Origin: Bacteroides sp. CAG:144
Lineage (GTDB): Bacteria > Bacteroidota > Bacteroidia > Bacteroidales > UBA11471
Direction of reading: 5' to 3'
Assembly (NCBI GenBank): GCA_000434215.1
Contig: HF999675.1
Span: 1-9,728 of the forward strand
DNA length: 9,728 nucleotides
Shown: positions 1 to 6,389 of the stretch, piece by piece
How the letters are laid out: every line of letters begins with the position of its first letter
Position numbering within the stretch: position 1 is the first letter of the stretch
The notes under the pieces: generated by a model
What the model was told of the DNA's origin: nothing
Databases searched by the model: none
Seen by the model: only the letters and a program-made list of their open reading frames with translations
Made by a program: the position numbers and the translations under genes

Positions 1-673
1 CATTCCTACCCGTAAATCGGAAGTTTTCTCGACGGCTGTCGATAACCAACCCTCGGTCGAAATACACGTACTGCAAGGCGAACGTTCCATGGCCAAAGAC
101 AATAAGACCATCGGTCGTTTCCACCTCGACGGTATACCTGCCGCTCCGCGTGGTGTGCCTCAAATCGAAGTTACTTTCGACATCGACGCCAATGGTATCC
201 TCACCGTATCGTCGAAAGACAAGGGTACCGGCAAAGAGCAAAGCATACGTATCGAGGCTTCGAGCGGATTGAGTGACGAAGAAATCAAACGTATGAAAGC
301 CGAAGCCGAAGCCAATGCCGAAGCCGATAAAAAAGAAAAAGAACGTATCGACAAAATCAACCAAGCCGATTCGATGATTTTCCAGACCGAAAAGCAACTC
401 AAAGAATTAGGAGATAAGTTCCCGGCAGATAAGAAGGCTACGATCGAGGGCGCACTCGGCAAACTGAAAGATGCCCACAAAGCACAAGACATAGCAGCTA
501 TCGACACGGCTATGGCCGAATTGAACAACGCATTGCAGGCTGCCGCCCAAGATTTGTACAATGCACAAGGCCAACAAGCCGGCTCGCAAAATGCTGGTAA
601 TGCACAAGCCGATAACAACTCGAACAAAGGCGACAGCGGTGTAACCGATGTCGATTTCGAGGAAGTAAAATAA
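1..673 (+). CDS. dnaK: Chaperone DnaK (Hsp70), C-terminal part, 5' end outside window
   Basis: The frame is open from base 2 to the TAA at 671-673, giving 223 residues that match about the last third of DnaK (near E. coli residue 417 onward). The ATG at 89 is internal, because conserved DnaK sequence ([12 protein letters not shown], then [12 protein letters not shown]) precedes it. In order one sees the rest of the beta-sandwich substrate-binding domain ([36 protein letters not shown]), the helical lid beginning near SSGLSDEEI, a disordered Gln/Asn/Gly-rich tail, and the terminal EEVK. The protein is the ATP-driven cytosolic chaperone that works with DnaJ and GrpE. The ATPase domain and promoter are outside the window, so heat-shock regulation cannot be judged. 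Neither dnaJ nor grpE follows; the gene ends in its own terminator. Identification is essentially certain. Confidence 0.98.
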   Translation, partial: IPTRKSEVFSTAVDNQPSVEIHVLQGERSMAKDNKTIGRFHLDGIPAAPRGVPQIEVTFDIDANGILTVSSKDKGTGKEQSIRIEASSGLSDEEIKRMKAEAEANAEADKKEKERIDKINQADSMIFQTEKQLKELGDKFPADKKATIEGALGKLKDAHKAQDIAAIDTAMAELNNALQAAAQDLYNAQGQQAGSQNAGNAQADNNSNKGDSGVTDVDFEEVK

Positions 674-691
674 TTACAAATCTTTACTCCC

Positions 692-725
692 AAACAGCCC
701 GAAAAATTTTTCGGGCTGTTTTTTT
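692..725 (+). terminator. Intrinsic terminator of dnaK
   Basis: A perfect inverted repeat pairs 693-706 (AACAGCCCGAAAAA) with 707-720, followed by more T residues to 725. The GC-rich core is CAGCCCG/CGGGCTG and the transcript would end in a U-run. It lies 18 nt after the dnaK stop codon. The flanking A/T runs could let it work on both strands, but the next gene is on the same strand, so it mainly separates dnaK from the GtrA gene. Confidence 0.95.
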
Positions 726-946
726 ATCACTAAGAGATATAAAAGCATATAACACAAAAAAACATCAAACCATTTAAAGCCTCATATTACTTTTGCTATT
801 AAAAGACTATATACAACAAATATTCTGCATATATAATAACAAACTTCCAATCACATTTATTCTACTTAAATTTATCCCTTTCATTTCTCAAAACTTTTCT
901 AAAAAGTATTCTTTCATAAGATTTATATTATATCGCTTTTTATCCG
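726..946. other. AT-rich intergenic stretch without a gene
   Basis: This stretch between the dnaK terminator and the GtrA promoter is strongly AT-rich. A frame opening at 793 reads into the GtrA gene in another phase, but it has no recognisable domain and is best seen as a shadow. I see no RNA gene, repeat or further promoter match here. Confidence 0.5.
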
Positions 947-954
947 TATCTTTG
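922..954 (+). promoter_or_regulatory. Bacteroidetes-type promoter of the GtrA gene
   Basis: TATCTTTG at 947-954 is a perfect match to the Bacteroidetes -7 element TAnnTTTG. TTTA at 922-925 is a 3-of-4 match to the -33 element TTTG, with 21 nt between. Transcription would start near 961, leaving a leader of only about 14 nt before the ATG at 975. Confidence 0.6.
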
Positions 955-974
955 CCGATAGAGTTTCAGGAATT

Positions 975-1412
975 ATGTCAAATACCTCTCCGAAGACAAA
1001 ATTGGAAATCGTCCGTTTCTGTATCACAGGAACCATCGTTACTGCTATTTTATACGGCATATATTATACCATGCTGTATATGGATTTCAATGTCGATATA
1101 TCTTTTACAACCGGATTCGTTGTCAGCTTCGCCTGCAACTTCTTCCTGACCAATTACTATACGTTCAAAACAAAAGTCGATTTCGAAAACGGCGTTCGTT
1201 TCTCTATTTGCCAAGCGATCAACTTTTTCATGCAGTATATCACACTGAAAGTCTTTATCGCCATAGGAGTCCCCGAAAAAGTAGCCCTGATCCCGGTATG
1301 GGCAATCATTTTCCCCGTCAATTTCTGGCTCATGCGCTCGATACTTCGCTCGGATCGCTTCCGTTTGCATCTGCACAAACAACAGGAAGAAAAAAGCACC
1401 GAAACATTATAA
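975..1412 (+). CDS. GtrA-family small membrane protein
   Basis: This 145-residue protein fits the size and pattern of the GtrA/DPMS family (PF04138), which has four transmembrane helices. The helices fall at about residues 13-35, 41-60, 75-97 and 102-123. The family signature is visible after helix 2 as FVVSFACNFFLTNYYTF, with a short soluble loop after it and a charged tail (RSDRFRLHLHKQQEEKS). Characterised members help move or present polyprenyl-phosphate-linked sugars across the inner membrane, for example in O-antigen glucosylation or arabinogalactan synthesis, usually beside a GT2 glycosyltransferase. No such partner is encoded here, so the substrate is unknown. The ATG at 975 sits shortly after a good promoter and gives the usual short N-terminus. 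A weak CAGG at 967-970 could assist ribosome binding. Confidence 0.88.
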   Translation: MSNTSPKTKLEIVRFCITGTIVTAILYGIYYTMLYMDFNVDISFTTGFVVSFACNFFLTNYYTFKTKVDFENGVRFSICQAINFFMQYITLKVFIAIGVPEKVALIPVWAIIFPVNFWLMRSILRSDRFRLHLHKQQEEKSTETL

Positions 1413-1727
1413 ATATTCGGGAAGAAAATTTACAAAATACATATCTGAATCCCGATTTTCCGGTATATTCCACTTTCCTATCCCCACCTTTTTCATCACA
1501 GACAAAGGCATCTTCGGGTATAGCATCTATCGAAAGAAAAATAGAATTTCATGGAACACTCATCACCATGTAACACCTACAAAATCAAAGATATTATTCT
1601 TTGAAGGGAAAAAGTCGAAACCCAAACCTATGCAAAATATCGCATCGAAAATAAAAGGATTGTATTCAGTTCACGATTTGTGGGTAAAAAAGTATAGAGA
1701 ATGATAGGTTTTATGCAAAAAAGAATC
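1413..1727. other. Gene-free intergenic region
   Basis: About 315 bp lie between the GtrA stop and the promoter of the structured RNA. A loose inverted repeat, CGGGA (1418-1422) with TCCCG (1450-1454) followed by TTTT, might be a weak GtrA terminator, but its loop is 27 nt. A second small dyad, TCAAAGA (1585-1591) with TCTTTGA (1598-1604), encloses a 6-nt AT loop and has no T-tract. Open frames here are short and show no conserved motif. I see nothing else that can be named. Confidence 0.5.
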
Positions 1728-1735
1728 TATTTTTG
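1728..1735 (+). promoter_or_regulatory. -7 promoter element of the structured RNA
   Basis: TATTTTTG is a perfect TAnnTTTG match and places the transcription start near 1742. No good TTTG sits at the expected -33 distance (TTTT at 1709-1712 is too close), so the promoter is supported mainly by this element and by the structured transcript that follows. Confidence 0.5.
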
Positions 1736-1741
1736 TATTGC

Positions 1742-1945
1742 TTTTTAACGAATTCATTGAAAAGTTCATATAGTAAGCGTTTAGCTGCTTTCTGTGCGAG
1801 GTAAAAGTCGAAAATAAATCCCCAATGCACCCGGAAACAGACTATACGCCGTCCCCATCAACCAGCGGGAGGCGTTTCTTGTTTGTGCATAAGGGCTTCG
1901 ACTCCCGACCTCGCAGATAGGAAAATGCTCTTCCGCGCTTTTTTT
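1742..1945 (+). ncRNA. Long hairpin RNA, 6S RNA-like, possibly also leader of the winged-helix genes
   Basis: About 200 nt fold into one extended, interrupted hairpin. Nested pairings, outside to inside, are: AAGCG 1775-1779 with CGCTT 1936-1940; TTTC 1789-1792 with GAAA 1921-1924; GCGAGGT 1796-1802 with 1908-1914; AGTCGAA 1806-1812 with 1897-1903; CCC 1821-1823 with GGG 1893-1895; ATGCAC 1825-1830 with 1885-1890; AAACAG 1835-1840 with 1879-1884; ACGCC 1846-1850 with 1871-1875; TCCC 1852-1855 with 1867-1870. The apical loop is 1856-1866. The outermost stem runs into seven T residues (1939-1945), so it may act as terminator. Size and rod shape with internal bubbles resemble 6S RNA, which binds the housekeeping RNA polymerase, but I do not see a sequence signature that proves this. 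It could equally be a Bacteroidales-specific RNA such as the Bacteroidales-1 motif, or a cis-acting leader, since the next start codon is 23 nt away. That an RNA exists is well supported; its class is not. Confidence 0.65.
1936..1945 (+). terminator. 3' end / terminator of the structured RNA
   Basis: CGCTT at 1936-1940 closes the long hairpin and merges into the T-run 1939-1945. A local alternative stem, GGAA 1920-1923 with TTCC 1931-1934, could also precede the T-run. Either way the transcript should end just before the first winged-helix gene unless RNA polymerase reads through. Confidence 0.55.
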
Positions 1946-1968
1946 ATCAACCCTAATACCCAGTTATC

Positions 1969-2169
1969 ATGGAAACAGCCAAGATAGGTTTGAATGCGGG
2001 ACTTGTATGGAGAAAACTAAATGAAAACGGAAGCTTTCCGATTCAAGAGCTCGCCCGTAAATTAGATTTGGGAGCAGAAGATACAGCTTTGGCTATCGGT
2101 TGGTTGGCCCGAGAAAATAAAGTATATCTCGAACGAAAAAACGGTGTACTTTACGTAAAGAATTCTTAA
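1969..2169 (+). CDS. Small winged helix-turn-helix protein (DUF2582-like), copy 1
   Basis: This 66-residue protein looks like the stand-alone winged-helix family PF10771 (DUF2582), found widely in Bacteroidetes. Visible features are the N-terminal helix KIGLNAGLVWRKL, a helix-turn-helix region (FPIQELARKLDLGAEDTALAIGWLARENK, the second part being the recognition helix) and a short beta wing (VYLERKNGVLYVKNS). No ligand or enzymatic domain is fused to it. The likely role is DNA binding or protein-protein contact; no target is known to me. The start at 1969 gives the family's usual N-terminus. The gene lies 23 nt after the T-tract of the structured RNA, with no separate promoter visible, so it may be read through from the RNA promoter. 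It is probably cotranscribed with the next gene, 10 nt downstream. Confidence 0.87.
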   Translation: METAKIGLNAGLVWRKLNENGSFPIQELARKLDLGAEDTALAIGWLARENKVYLERKNGVLYVKNS

Positions 2170-2179
2170 TAAAATAGCT

Positions 2180-2404
2180 ATGGACAAATTTAAGATCGGA
2201 GAAAATGCCGGAATCATTTGGAGAATGATGGACAATAACAAACATTGGGAGTATGGAGAATTGAAGAAAGCCACCGGATTGTCGGACAGAGAGCTGAATG
2301 CAGCTATCGGATGGCTGGCAAGAGAAAATAAGATACAATTCGGCACTGACGAATCGGGGCAAAAAGAATATTTTTATCTCGACATCAATCTGTTTATCGG
2401 ATAA
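2180..2404 (+). CDS. Small winged helix-turn-helix protein (DUF2582-like), copy 2
   Basis: This 74-residue paralogue of the preceding gene aligns to it without gaps from KIG to LARENK, with about 22 of 47 positions identical, including an unbroken AIGWLARENK. It carries the N-terminal helix (KIGENAGIIWRMM), the helix-turn-helix (GELKKATGLSDRELNAAIGWLARENK) and a longer wing (IQFGTDESGQKEYFYLDINLFIG). The different N-terminal half and wing suggest old duplication and divergence, perhaps towards a heterodimer. It starts 10 nt after the stop of copy 1, consistent with one operon. Its TAA (2402-2404) is 5 nt from the stop codon of the convergent phosphatase gene, and no intrinsic terminator is visible between them. 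DNA binding is inferred from the fold only. Confidence 0.87.
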   Translation: MDKFKIGENAGIIWRMMDNNKHWEYGELKKATGLSDRELNAAIGWLARENKIQFGTDESGQKEYFYLDINLFIG

Positions 2405-2409
2405 TAGGA

Positions 2410-3246
2410 CTAAAGCGACTCCACTCGCAGGCGTATATACGCCCGATCGTCGAACGAGCACTGTCCCGCACCTTTTCCCTTAGTGGCTTTATATTGCCTG
2501 AAACAAAACGGATCTTCCTGTAATATCATTCTTAAATATCGCTCGGAGTCTTCTAAGGTCGGGTAAAGATAGGGATAACCGTCGGTCGACAAAATCAACT
2601 CCGTCCCGACCGGAATTTCATAACGTCGTACATCAGGAGTATAAGGAGTAAAACCATCGATAACCCCATAAGCATCGATGGCAGCAGGATTATTCTGAGC
2701 GAACATCTGCCGTCGCAAATCTCCTTCGATGGCTTTCCGACCTACATCTTCAAAGATAAGACTATCGATATTTCCTCCCTGCGATAAATATCTTTCTATA
2801 ATCTCGGCACGCTTCTGTGCCAAACGTAAATCCACCGACTTTTCCGGCATATACACTTCATCACCGATGCGCAAGCGACAATCGCCCACCGTCCAAACCT
2901 CCCTCCTTGCATCGCTATATATCGCTACCGAAGCAGAAAGCCGGCATTGTGGTTCGGAAACGACTCTTTCCCGAAGACCGTTTCTACAATAAAAAGCCAT
3001 AAATACCCGACCGGCCTCATCTATAAACTCCGACATCGTCGCATCATACGGCAACGACCGTATCACACCGGAGAGTAATTCCGATGCCAAACGACCTGTT
3101 GTTTTCCCATCGAAACTCAAATCGCATTTACTTGTTGCTCCATCGACAACCGCAGCAAAGAAAGGGGTAATTACAAGTGCATCTTCACACAGGGACACAT
3201 CGCTATATTTCCCGACGACACTCTGCTCTATAATCGTAAAAGACAT
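2410..3246 (-). CDS. PPM/PP2C-type serine/threonine phosphatase
   Basis: This 278-residue protein carries the metal-binding motifs of PPM phosphatases in the right order: E21-D22 (EDALVI), D35-G36 in AAVVDGATSK, G121-D122 in VWTVGDCRLRI, D222-G223 in ILSTDGYPYLYP, and D266-D267 in FDDRAYIRL. The aspartates expected to hold the two Mg/Mn ions are therefore present. Small departures from the common pattern are DGA instead of DGH in motif 2 and GDC instead of GDS. A roughly 100-residue segment with charged helices separates the last two motif groups. It has no signal peptide or membrane helix, so it is probably cytosolic. PPM enzymes dephosphorylate Ser/Thr; no partner kinase or FHA protein is encoded nearby, so the substrate is unknown. 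It has its own promoter and appears monocistronic. The ATG at 3246 leaves a compact N-terminus (MSFTIIEQSVVGKYSDVSLCED) as in relatives. Confidence 0.85.
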   Translation of the reverse strand: MSFTIIEQSVVGKYSDVSLCEDALVITPFFAAVVDGATSKCDLSFDGKTTGRLASELLSGVIRSLPYDATMSEFIDEAGRVFMAFYCRNGLRERVVSEPQCRLSASVAIYSDARREVWTVGDCRLRIGDEVYMPEKSVDLRLAQKRAEIIERYLSQGGNIDSLIFEDVGRKAIEGDLRRQMFAQNNPAAIDAYGVIDGFTPYTPDVRRYEIPVGTELILSTDGYPYLYPTLEDSERYLRMILQEDPFCFRQYKATKGKGAGQCSFDDRAYIRLRVESL

Positions 3247-3305
3247 ATCAAAAGTCTGTATAATCTATACCGGCCGAAAACCGGAAGGTTCGTTTACAAA
3301 CGTTC

Positions 3306-3335
3306 CAAAGGTAGAAACTTTCAGCGATAAACAAA
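3306..3335 (-). promoter_or_regulatory. Bacteroidetes-type promoter of the phosphatase gene
   Basis: Read on the minus strand, TACCTTTG (3313-3306) matches the -7 element TAnnTTTG, and TTTG (3335-3332) matches the -33 element with 18 nt between. Transcription would start near 3298, giving a leader of about 50 nt. The -33 element lies in the T-tract of the terminator of the upstream M16 gene. Confidence 0.7.
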
Positions 3336-3368
3336 AAAAGGGAAGCAATGTTGTCTTGCTTCCCTTTT
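3333..3368 (-). terminator. Intrinsic terminator of the M16 peptidase gene
   Basis: GGGAAGCAA (3340-3348) pairs perfectly with TTGCTTCCC (3356-3364) around a 7-nt loop, and AAAA (3336-3339) with TTTT (3365-3368) lengthens the stem to 13 bp. On the minus strand the hairpin runs into a T-tract (complement of A3333-A3339). It begins 18 nt after the M16 stop codon. Confidence 0.93.
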
Positions 3369-3385
3369 ATAATAGCCTTAAATAC

Positions 3386-6220
3386 CTATTCGGCACTATC
3401 CTCGGGTATACCGTAACGTATCACTTTCATAAGATTCTTGGACGTTACTACCTTCTTGGCCATTTTCTGCACATCTTGGGGCGTTACCGAATTGAGCGTT
3501 TTAAGATAATCGGTATAAAAGTCGTTTCCATACATATAATAGTTGATCAACGATGAAGCCCAGTACTTATTTTCCTTGATACTGCTTTCATACTCTTTCT
3601 GCATATAAGCTCTGATATTGTCAAACGTCTCGGTCGACGGACCTTCCTCGGCCACTTTCTTCAACTCTGCAATGGTACGGTCGGCCAGCGAAGAGGCTTG
3701 TTCTTTATTGGTATCGAAAGCGATAACATAAGAGAAACTATTCTTGGGTGTACGGGAAAGGCTACCCGATGTCGAAACCCCATACGTACCACCTTCTTCT
3801 TCCCGTATGGTCTCGGTATAAACCGTGCGCATCACTTGTGAAAGCATCGACATGACGATCGTATTTTTCAAGTTGTATTTCTCTTTTCCCGAATAAGTGA
3901 TATACACCATTGTCTTGGGTGTCTCCATTTTTTGGTCGAAGATCGACTCGCGATAACCGGTACGCTCTTTCGGCATTACTTTCCCATTGGCTTTTTCATG
4001 TTTTCCGGTCGAAGGCAGCGCCCCGATATATTGTTCGATAAGCGGTTTGGCAGCCTCTTTATCGATATTTCCGATAAAGATAAATACGAAATCGGCAGCA
4101 TTGTCTACTCTTGAAGAGAACAGATCGAGAGCCCGTTGATAATCGACCTTATCCAAGTCGTCCTGTGTAAAGCGGCGTACTCGTTCGTGATTTCCATAAG
4201 TAAGATAAGATACCGTATCGGATATAGGACGCATAGGATCGGACTCGGAAAGTTTCAACGAATTGGCCATGCGGCTCTTCCATGCCACATAACGGGCGCT
4301 ATCGACTCGGGTCGTCGTAAACCGTAAATAAGTAAGTTGTAACAAAGTCTCGAAATCCTTGATCGTACTGCTACCCGACACCGTCTCGGCATAAGACGAT
4401 ACACTGGCCGATACACTGGCTTGTATACCGCTAAGCTGCTTCATGAGTTCCATCGTACTGAAATCGCCCATACCGCCCAATGAAACGAGCGAATTCATCA
4501 CATAATAATTCGGACGGTCTTTGACATCGAAAAGGCTTGTACCGCCATGACTGAGAGCATACATTTGTATCTCATCGGCCTTGAAGTCGGTCGTTTTGAT
4601 AACGACCTTCGCGCCATTGGAAAGAGTATATTCGGTCGCATCGAAAATTTTATTTTCGGTCGTCTTTACAATACGGCCTTTTTCGGGCATTTGAGGTATA
4701 AGCGAACGTTCTTGATGCTCATCTTTATACGGTTCTACCGCAATCTTGCAGTCTTCAAAGAATGTATTTAAAAGCTCCTCTTCCGTAGGAATAACACTAT
4801 TCTCATTTTCATCGCTCATGAGAACAAGAGACATGTTCTTGGAATCGGTCGGGAAGAACTGACGGAATGTCTCGTTGACATCTTTCAAGGTTACACCGGG
4901 CAGCAGTTGGTTATAGAGTTCGTAAGAATATTCTTCTGAAAACTCAGGTTCCTGTTGCAGGAAATGAGTCAATGCTTTATCTACGAATTTCGAATTTTTC
5001 TGTGTGGAACGCTCGTTGTACGACTTTCTTACATAAGATTCCATTTCGGCCACGGCACGGTCAAGTTCCGATTGGGTAAATCCGAATTCGTAAGCCTGCT
5101 TGGTTACACTCACCAGTCCTTCAAGAGCTTGTTTCCACTGCCCGGTTTTGAAAATGGCCACCAACGTATAAGCTTTACGTGTAGGGGAATAGAAATAATC
5201 GCCATAAGAACCGGCAGCCATGATGAAAGGCGGATTCTCGAGTTGAGACAATTCACTGCAACGCGTAGCAAACATCATCGAAACGAGAGATCGTACCAAA
5301 TCTTTCCGGGTTGCTTCAACGGTCATTTTACTGGTCGTATCGACAGGCTGTTTAAAAGCGATACGCAATGAGTTGGAAAGCGCTTCCTTGTCCGACACAA
5401 CAGCAACAATAGGGGCGTCGTTATCAGGAACCTGTACATATTCTCTTACCGCAGCATCGACGGGTGCAGGGACATCTTTCCACAATTCTTTGATACGCGC
5501 TTCAACTTTATCGACATCGATATTTCCCACCACGATAATACCCTGCAAATCGGGACGATACCACTTGTGGTAGTAATCGCGAATAGCTTGATGGGGGAAA
5601 TTGTCGACAACCTCCATCAATCCGATAGGCATACGATAGGCATAGCGGTTACTGTCGGGATAAATGATAGGCAAAATTGCTTCGAGCATACGCAAATTGG
5701 CCGAATTTCTTGTACGCCATTCCTCGTGGATAACCTTACGCTCGGCATCTATCTCATCGCCTTCGAGCAAGATGCCCGACGCCCAATCGTGCAAAATAAG
5801 CAGACAGGAATCGATGAGACCTTCTCGTGCAGGGACATCAGAAATATTATATACTGTCTCATCGATAGATGTATAGGCATTGAGGTTGGCACCGAATTTC
5901 ACACCGTTGTTTTCAAGATAATTGATAATGTCTTTCCCGGGGAAATGGGTTGTTCCATTGAACGCCATATGTTCGAGGAAGTGCGCCAAACCACGCTGAT
6001 GTTCTTCTTCGAGAATGGAACCTACACGCTGCGCAATATAGAACTCGACCCGGTTTTCGGGAAGATTGTTATGGCAGAGGTAATAAGTAAGGCCGTTCTC
6101 GAGCTTACCCACACGAATGGCCGGATCGAGAGTTTCTTTGAGCGGCTGCTGGGCCGACAACAACGCCGGAGCCAACAAACAAGCGACAAAGAAAATTTTT
6201 TTCATGAAATTCTTCATCAT
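3386..6220 (-). CDS. Secreted M16 (pitrilysin/insulinase-type) zinc peptidase
   Basis: This 944-residue protein has a signal peptide (MKKIFFVACLLAPALLSA, probable cleavage after A23), so it should act in the periplasm or outer envelope. The N-terminal catalytic M16 half holds the inverted zinc motif HFLEH: H80 and H84 as ligands and E83 as catalytic base. The third ligand is probably E160 in ERKVIHEEW, the spacing typical of the family. The C-terminal half, starting near residue 520, is a second M16 fold without a zinc site. It keeps the conserved substrate-clamp segment IREEEGGTYGVSTS near residue 810. Length fits the Bacteroidales two-domain type related to PqqL/pitrilysin. Such enzymes degrade peptides inside a closing chamber; the substrate here is unknown. 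Two adjacent ATGs (6220 and 6217) are possible starts, and a third Met lies before KKIFF. It has its own promoter and terminator. Confidence 0.95.
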   Translation of the reverse strand: MMKNFMKKIFFVACLLAPALLSAQQPLKETLDPAIRVGKLENGLTYYLCHNNLPENRVEFYIAQRVGSILEEEHQRGLAHFLEHMAFNGTTHFPGKDIINYLENNGVKFGANLNAYTSIDETVYNISDVPAREGLIDSCLLILHDWASGILLEGDEIDAERKVIHEEWRTRNSANLRMLEAILPIIYPDSNRYAYRMPIGLMEVVDNFPHQAIRDYYHKWYRPDLQGIIVVGNIDVDKVEARIKELWKDVPAPVDAAVREYVQVPDNDAPIVAVVSDKEALSNSLRIAFKQPVDTTSKMTVEATRKDLVRSLVSMMFATRCSELSQLENPPFIMAAGSYGDYFYSPTRKAYTLVAIFKTGQWKQALEGLVSVTKQAYEFGFTQSELDRAVAEMESYVRKSYNERSTQKNSKFVDKALTHFLQQEPEFSEEYSYELYNQLLPGVTLKDVNETFRQFFPTDSKNMSLVLMSDENENSVIPTEEELLNTFFEDCKIAVEPYKDEHQERSLIPQMPEKGRIVKTTENKIFDATEYTLSNGAKVVIKTTDFKADEIQMYALSHGGTSLFDVKDRPNYYVMNSLVSLGGMGDFSTMELMKQLSGIQASVSASVSSYAETVSGSSTIKDFETLLQLTYLRFTTTRVDSARYVAWKSRMANSLKLSESDPMRPISDTVSYLTYGNHERVRRFTQDDLDKVDYQRALDLFSSRVDNAADFVFIFIGNIDKEAAKPLIEQYIGALPSTGKHEKANGKVMPKERTGYRESIFDQKMETPKTMVYITYSGKEKYNLKNTIVMSMLSQVMRTVYTETIREEEGGTYGVSTSGSLSRTPKNSFSYVIAFDTNKEQASSLADRTIAELKKVAEEGPSTETFDNIRAYMQKEYESSIKENKYWASSLINYYMYGNDFYTDYLKTLNSVTPQDVQKMAKKVVTSKNLMKVIRYGIPEDSAE

Positions 6221-6271
6221 ATCGGTTTATTTTAATTGGTTTTGTCGAGTTTATTTTCTTTCTTAGAAACT

Positions 6272-6318
6272 AAAAAAGAGGAAGATACGAGAGAAAAATC
6301 TCTGTATACTCCCTCTTT
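6272..6318 (-). terminator. Terminator-like hairpin in the M16 leader / end of the glycosidase transcript
   Basis: AAAGAGG (6275-6281) pairs with CCTCTTT (6312-6318), enclosing a second stem in which ATAC (6285-6288) pairs with GTAT (6304-6307) and AGAGA (6290-6294) with TCTCT (6299-6303), around an AAAA loop. On the minus strand it is followed by a T-run (complement of A6272-A6277). It is placed to end transcription from the glycosidase-like gene, but it also lies downstream of the predicted M16 promoter, within the M16 leader. The outer stem is interrupted by unpaired bases, so strength is uncertain. Confidence 0.6.
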
Positions 6319-6325
6319 CTGCATT

Positions 6326-6333
6326 CAAAGATA
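6326..6333 (-). promoter_or_regulatory. -7 promoter element of the M16 peptidase gene
   Basis: On the minus strand 6333-6326 reads TATCTTTG, a perfect TAnnTTTG match. The -33 region (about 6353-6356, CGTT on the minus strand) is a poor match. Transcription would start near 6319, giving a leader of about 98 nt before the ATG at 6220. Confidence 0.55.
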
Positions 6334-6389
6334 CAAATATCGCATTAAATTTAACGATACAATACGATAAGAGTTGTTAAAAACAAGAG

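Noticed and set aside
160..693. Minus-strand open frame opposite dnaK
   Set aside because: It is fully antisense to conserved DnaK sequence and extends into the terminator; its Ser/Ala/Leu-rich translation is a compositional shadow.
793..1149. Plus-strand open frame overlapping the GtrA start
   Set aside because: It begins in AT-rich intergenic DNA, shows no family pattern and overlaps a well-supported gene in another phase.
1586..1593. CAAAGATA, a possible minus-strand -7 element that would drive antisense RNA into the GtrA gene
   Set aside because: No -33 match lies at a suitable distance, and the bases are part of a small dyad; chance matches of this short motif are common in AT-rich DNA.
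2430..2443. Palindrome GGCGTATATACGCC as an operator or terminator
   Set aside because: It encodes the conserved RAYIR segment after the DD motif of the phosphatase and has no T-tract, so it may be a by-product of coding.
5567..6235. Plus-strand open frame (222 codons) opposite the M16 gene start
   Set aside because: It is antisense to the signal peptide and the HFLEH zinc motif of the peptidase, and its own translation is unconvincing.
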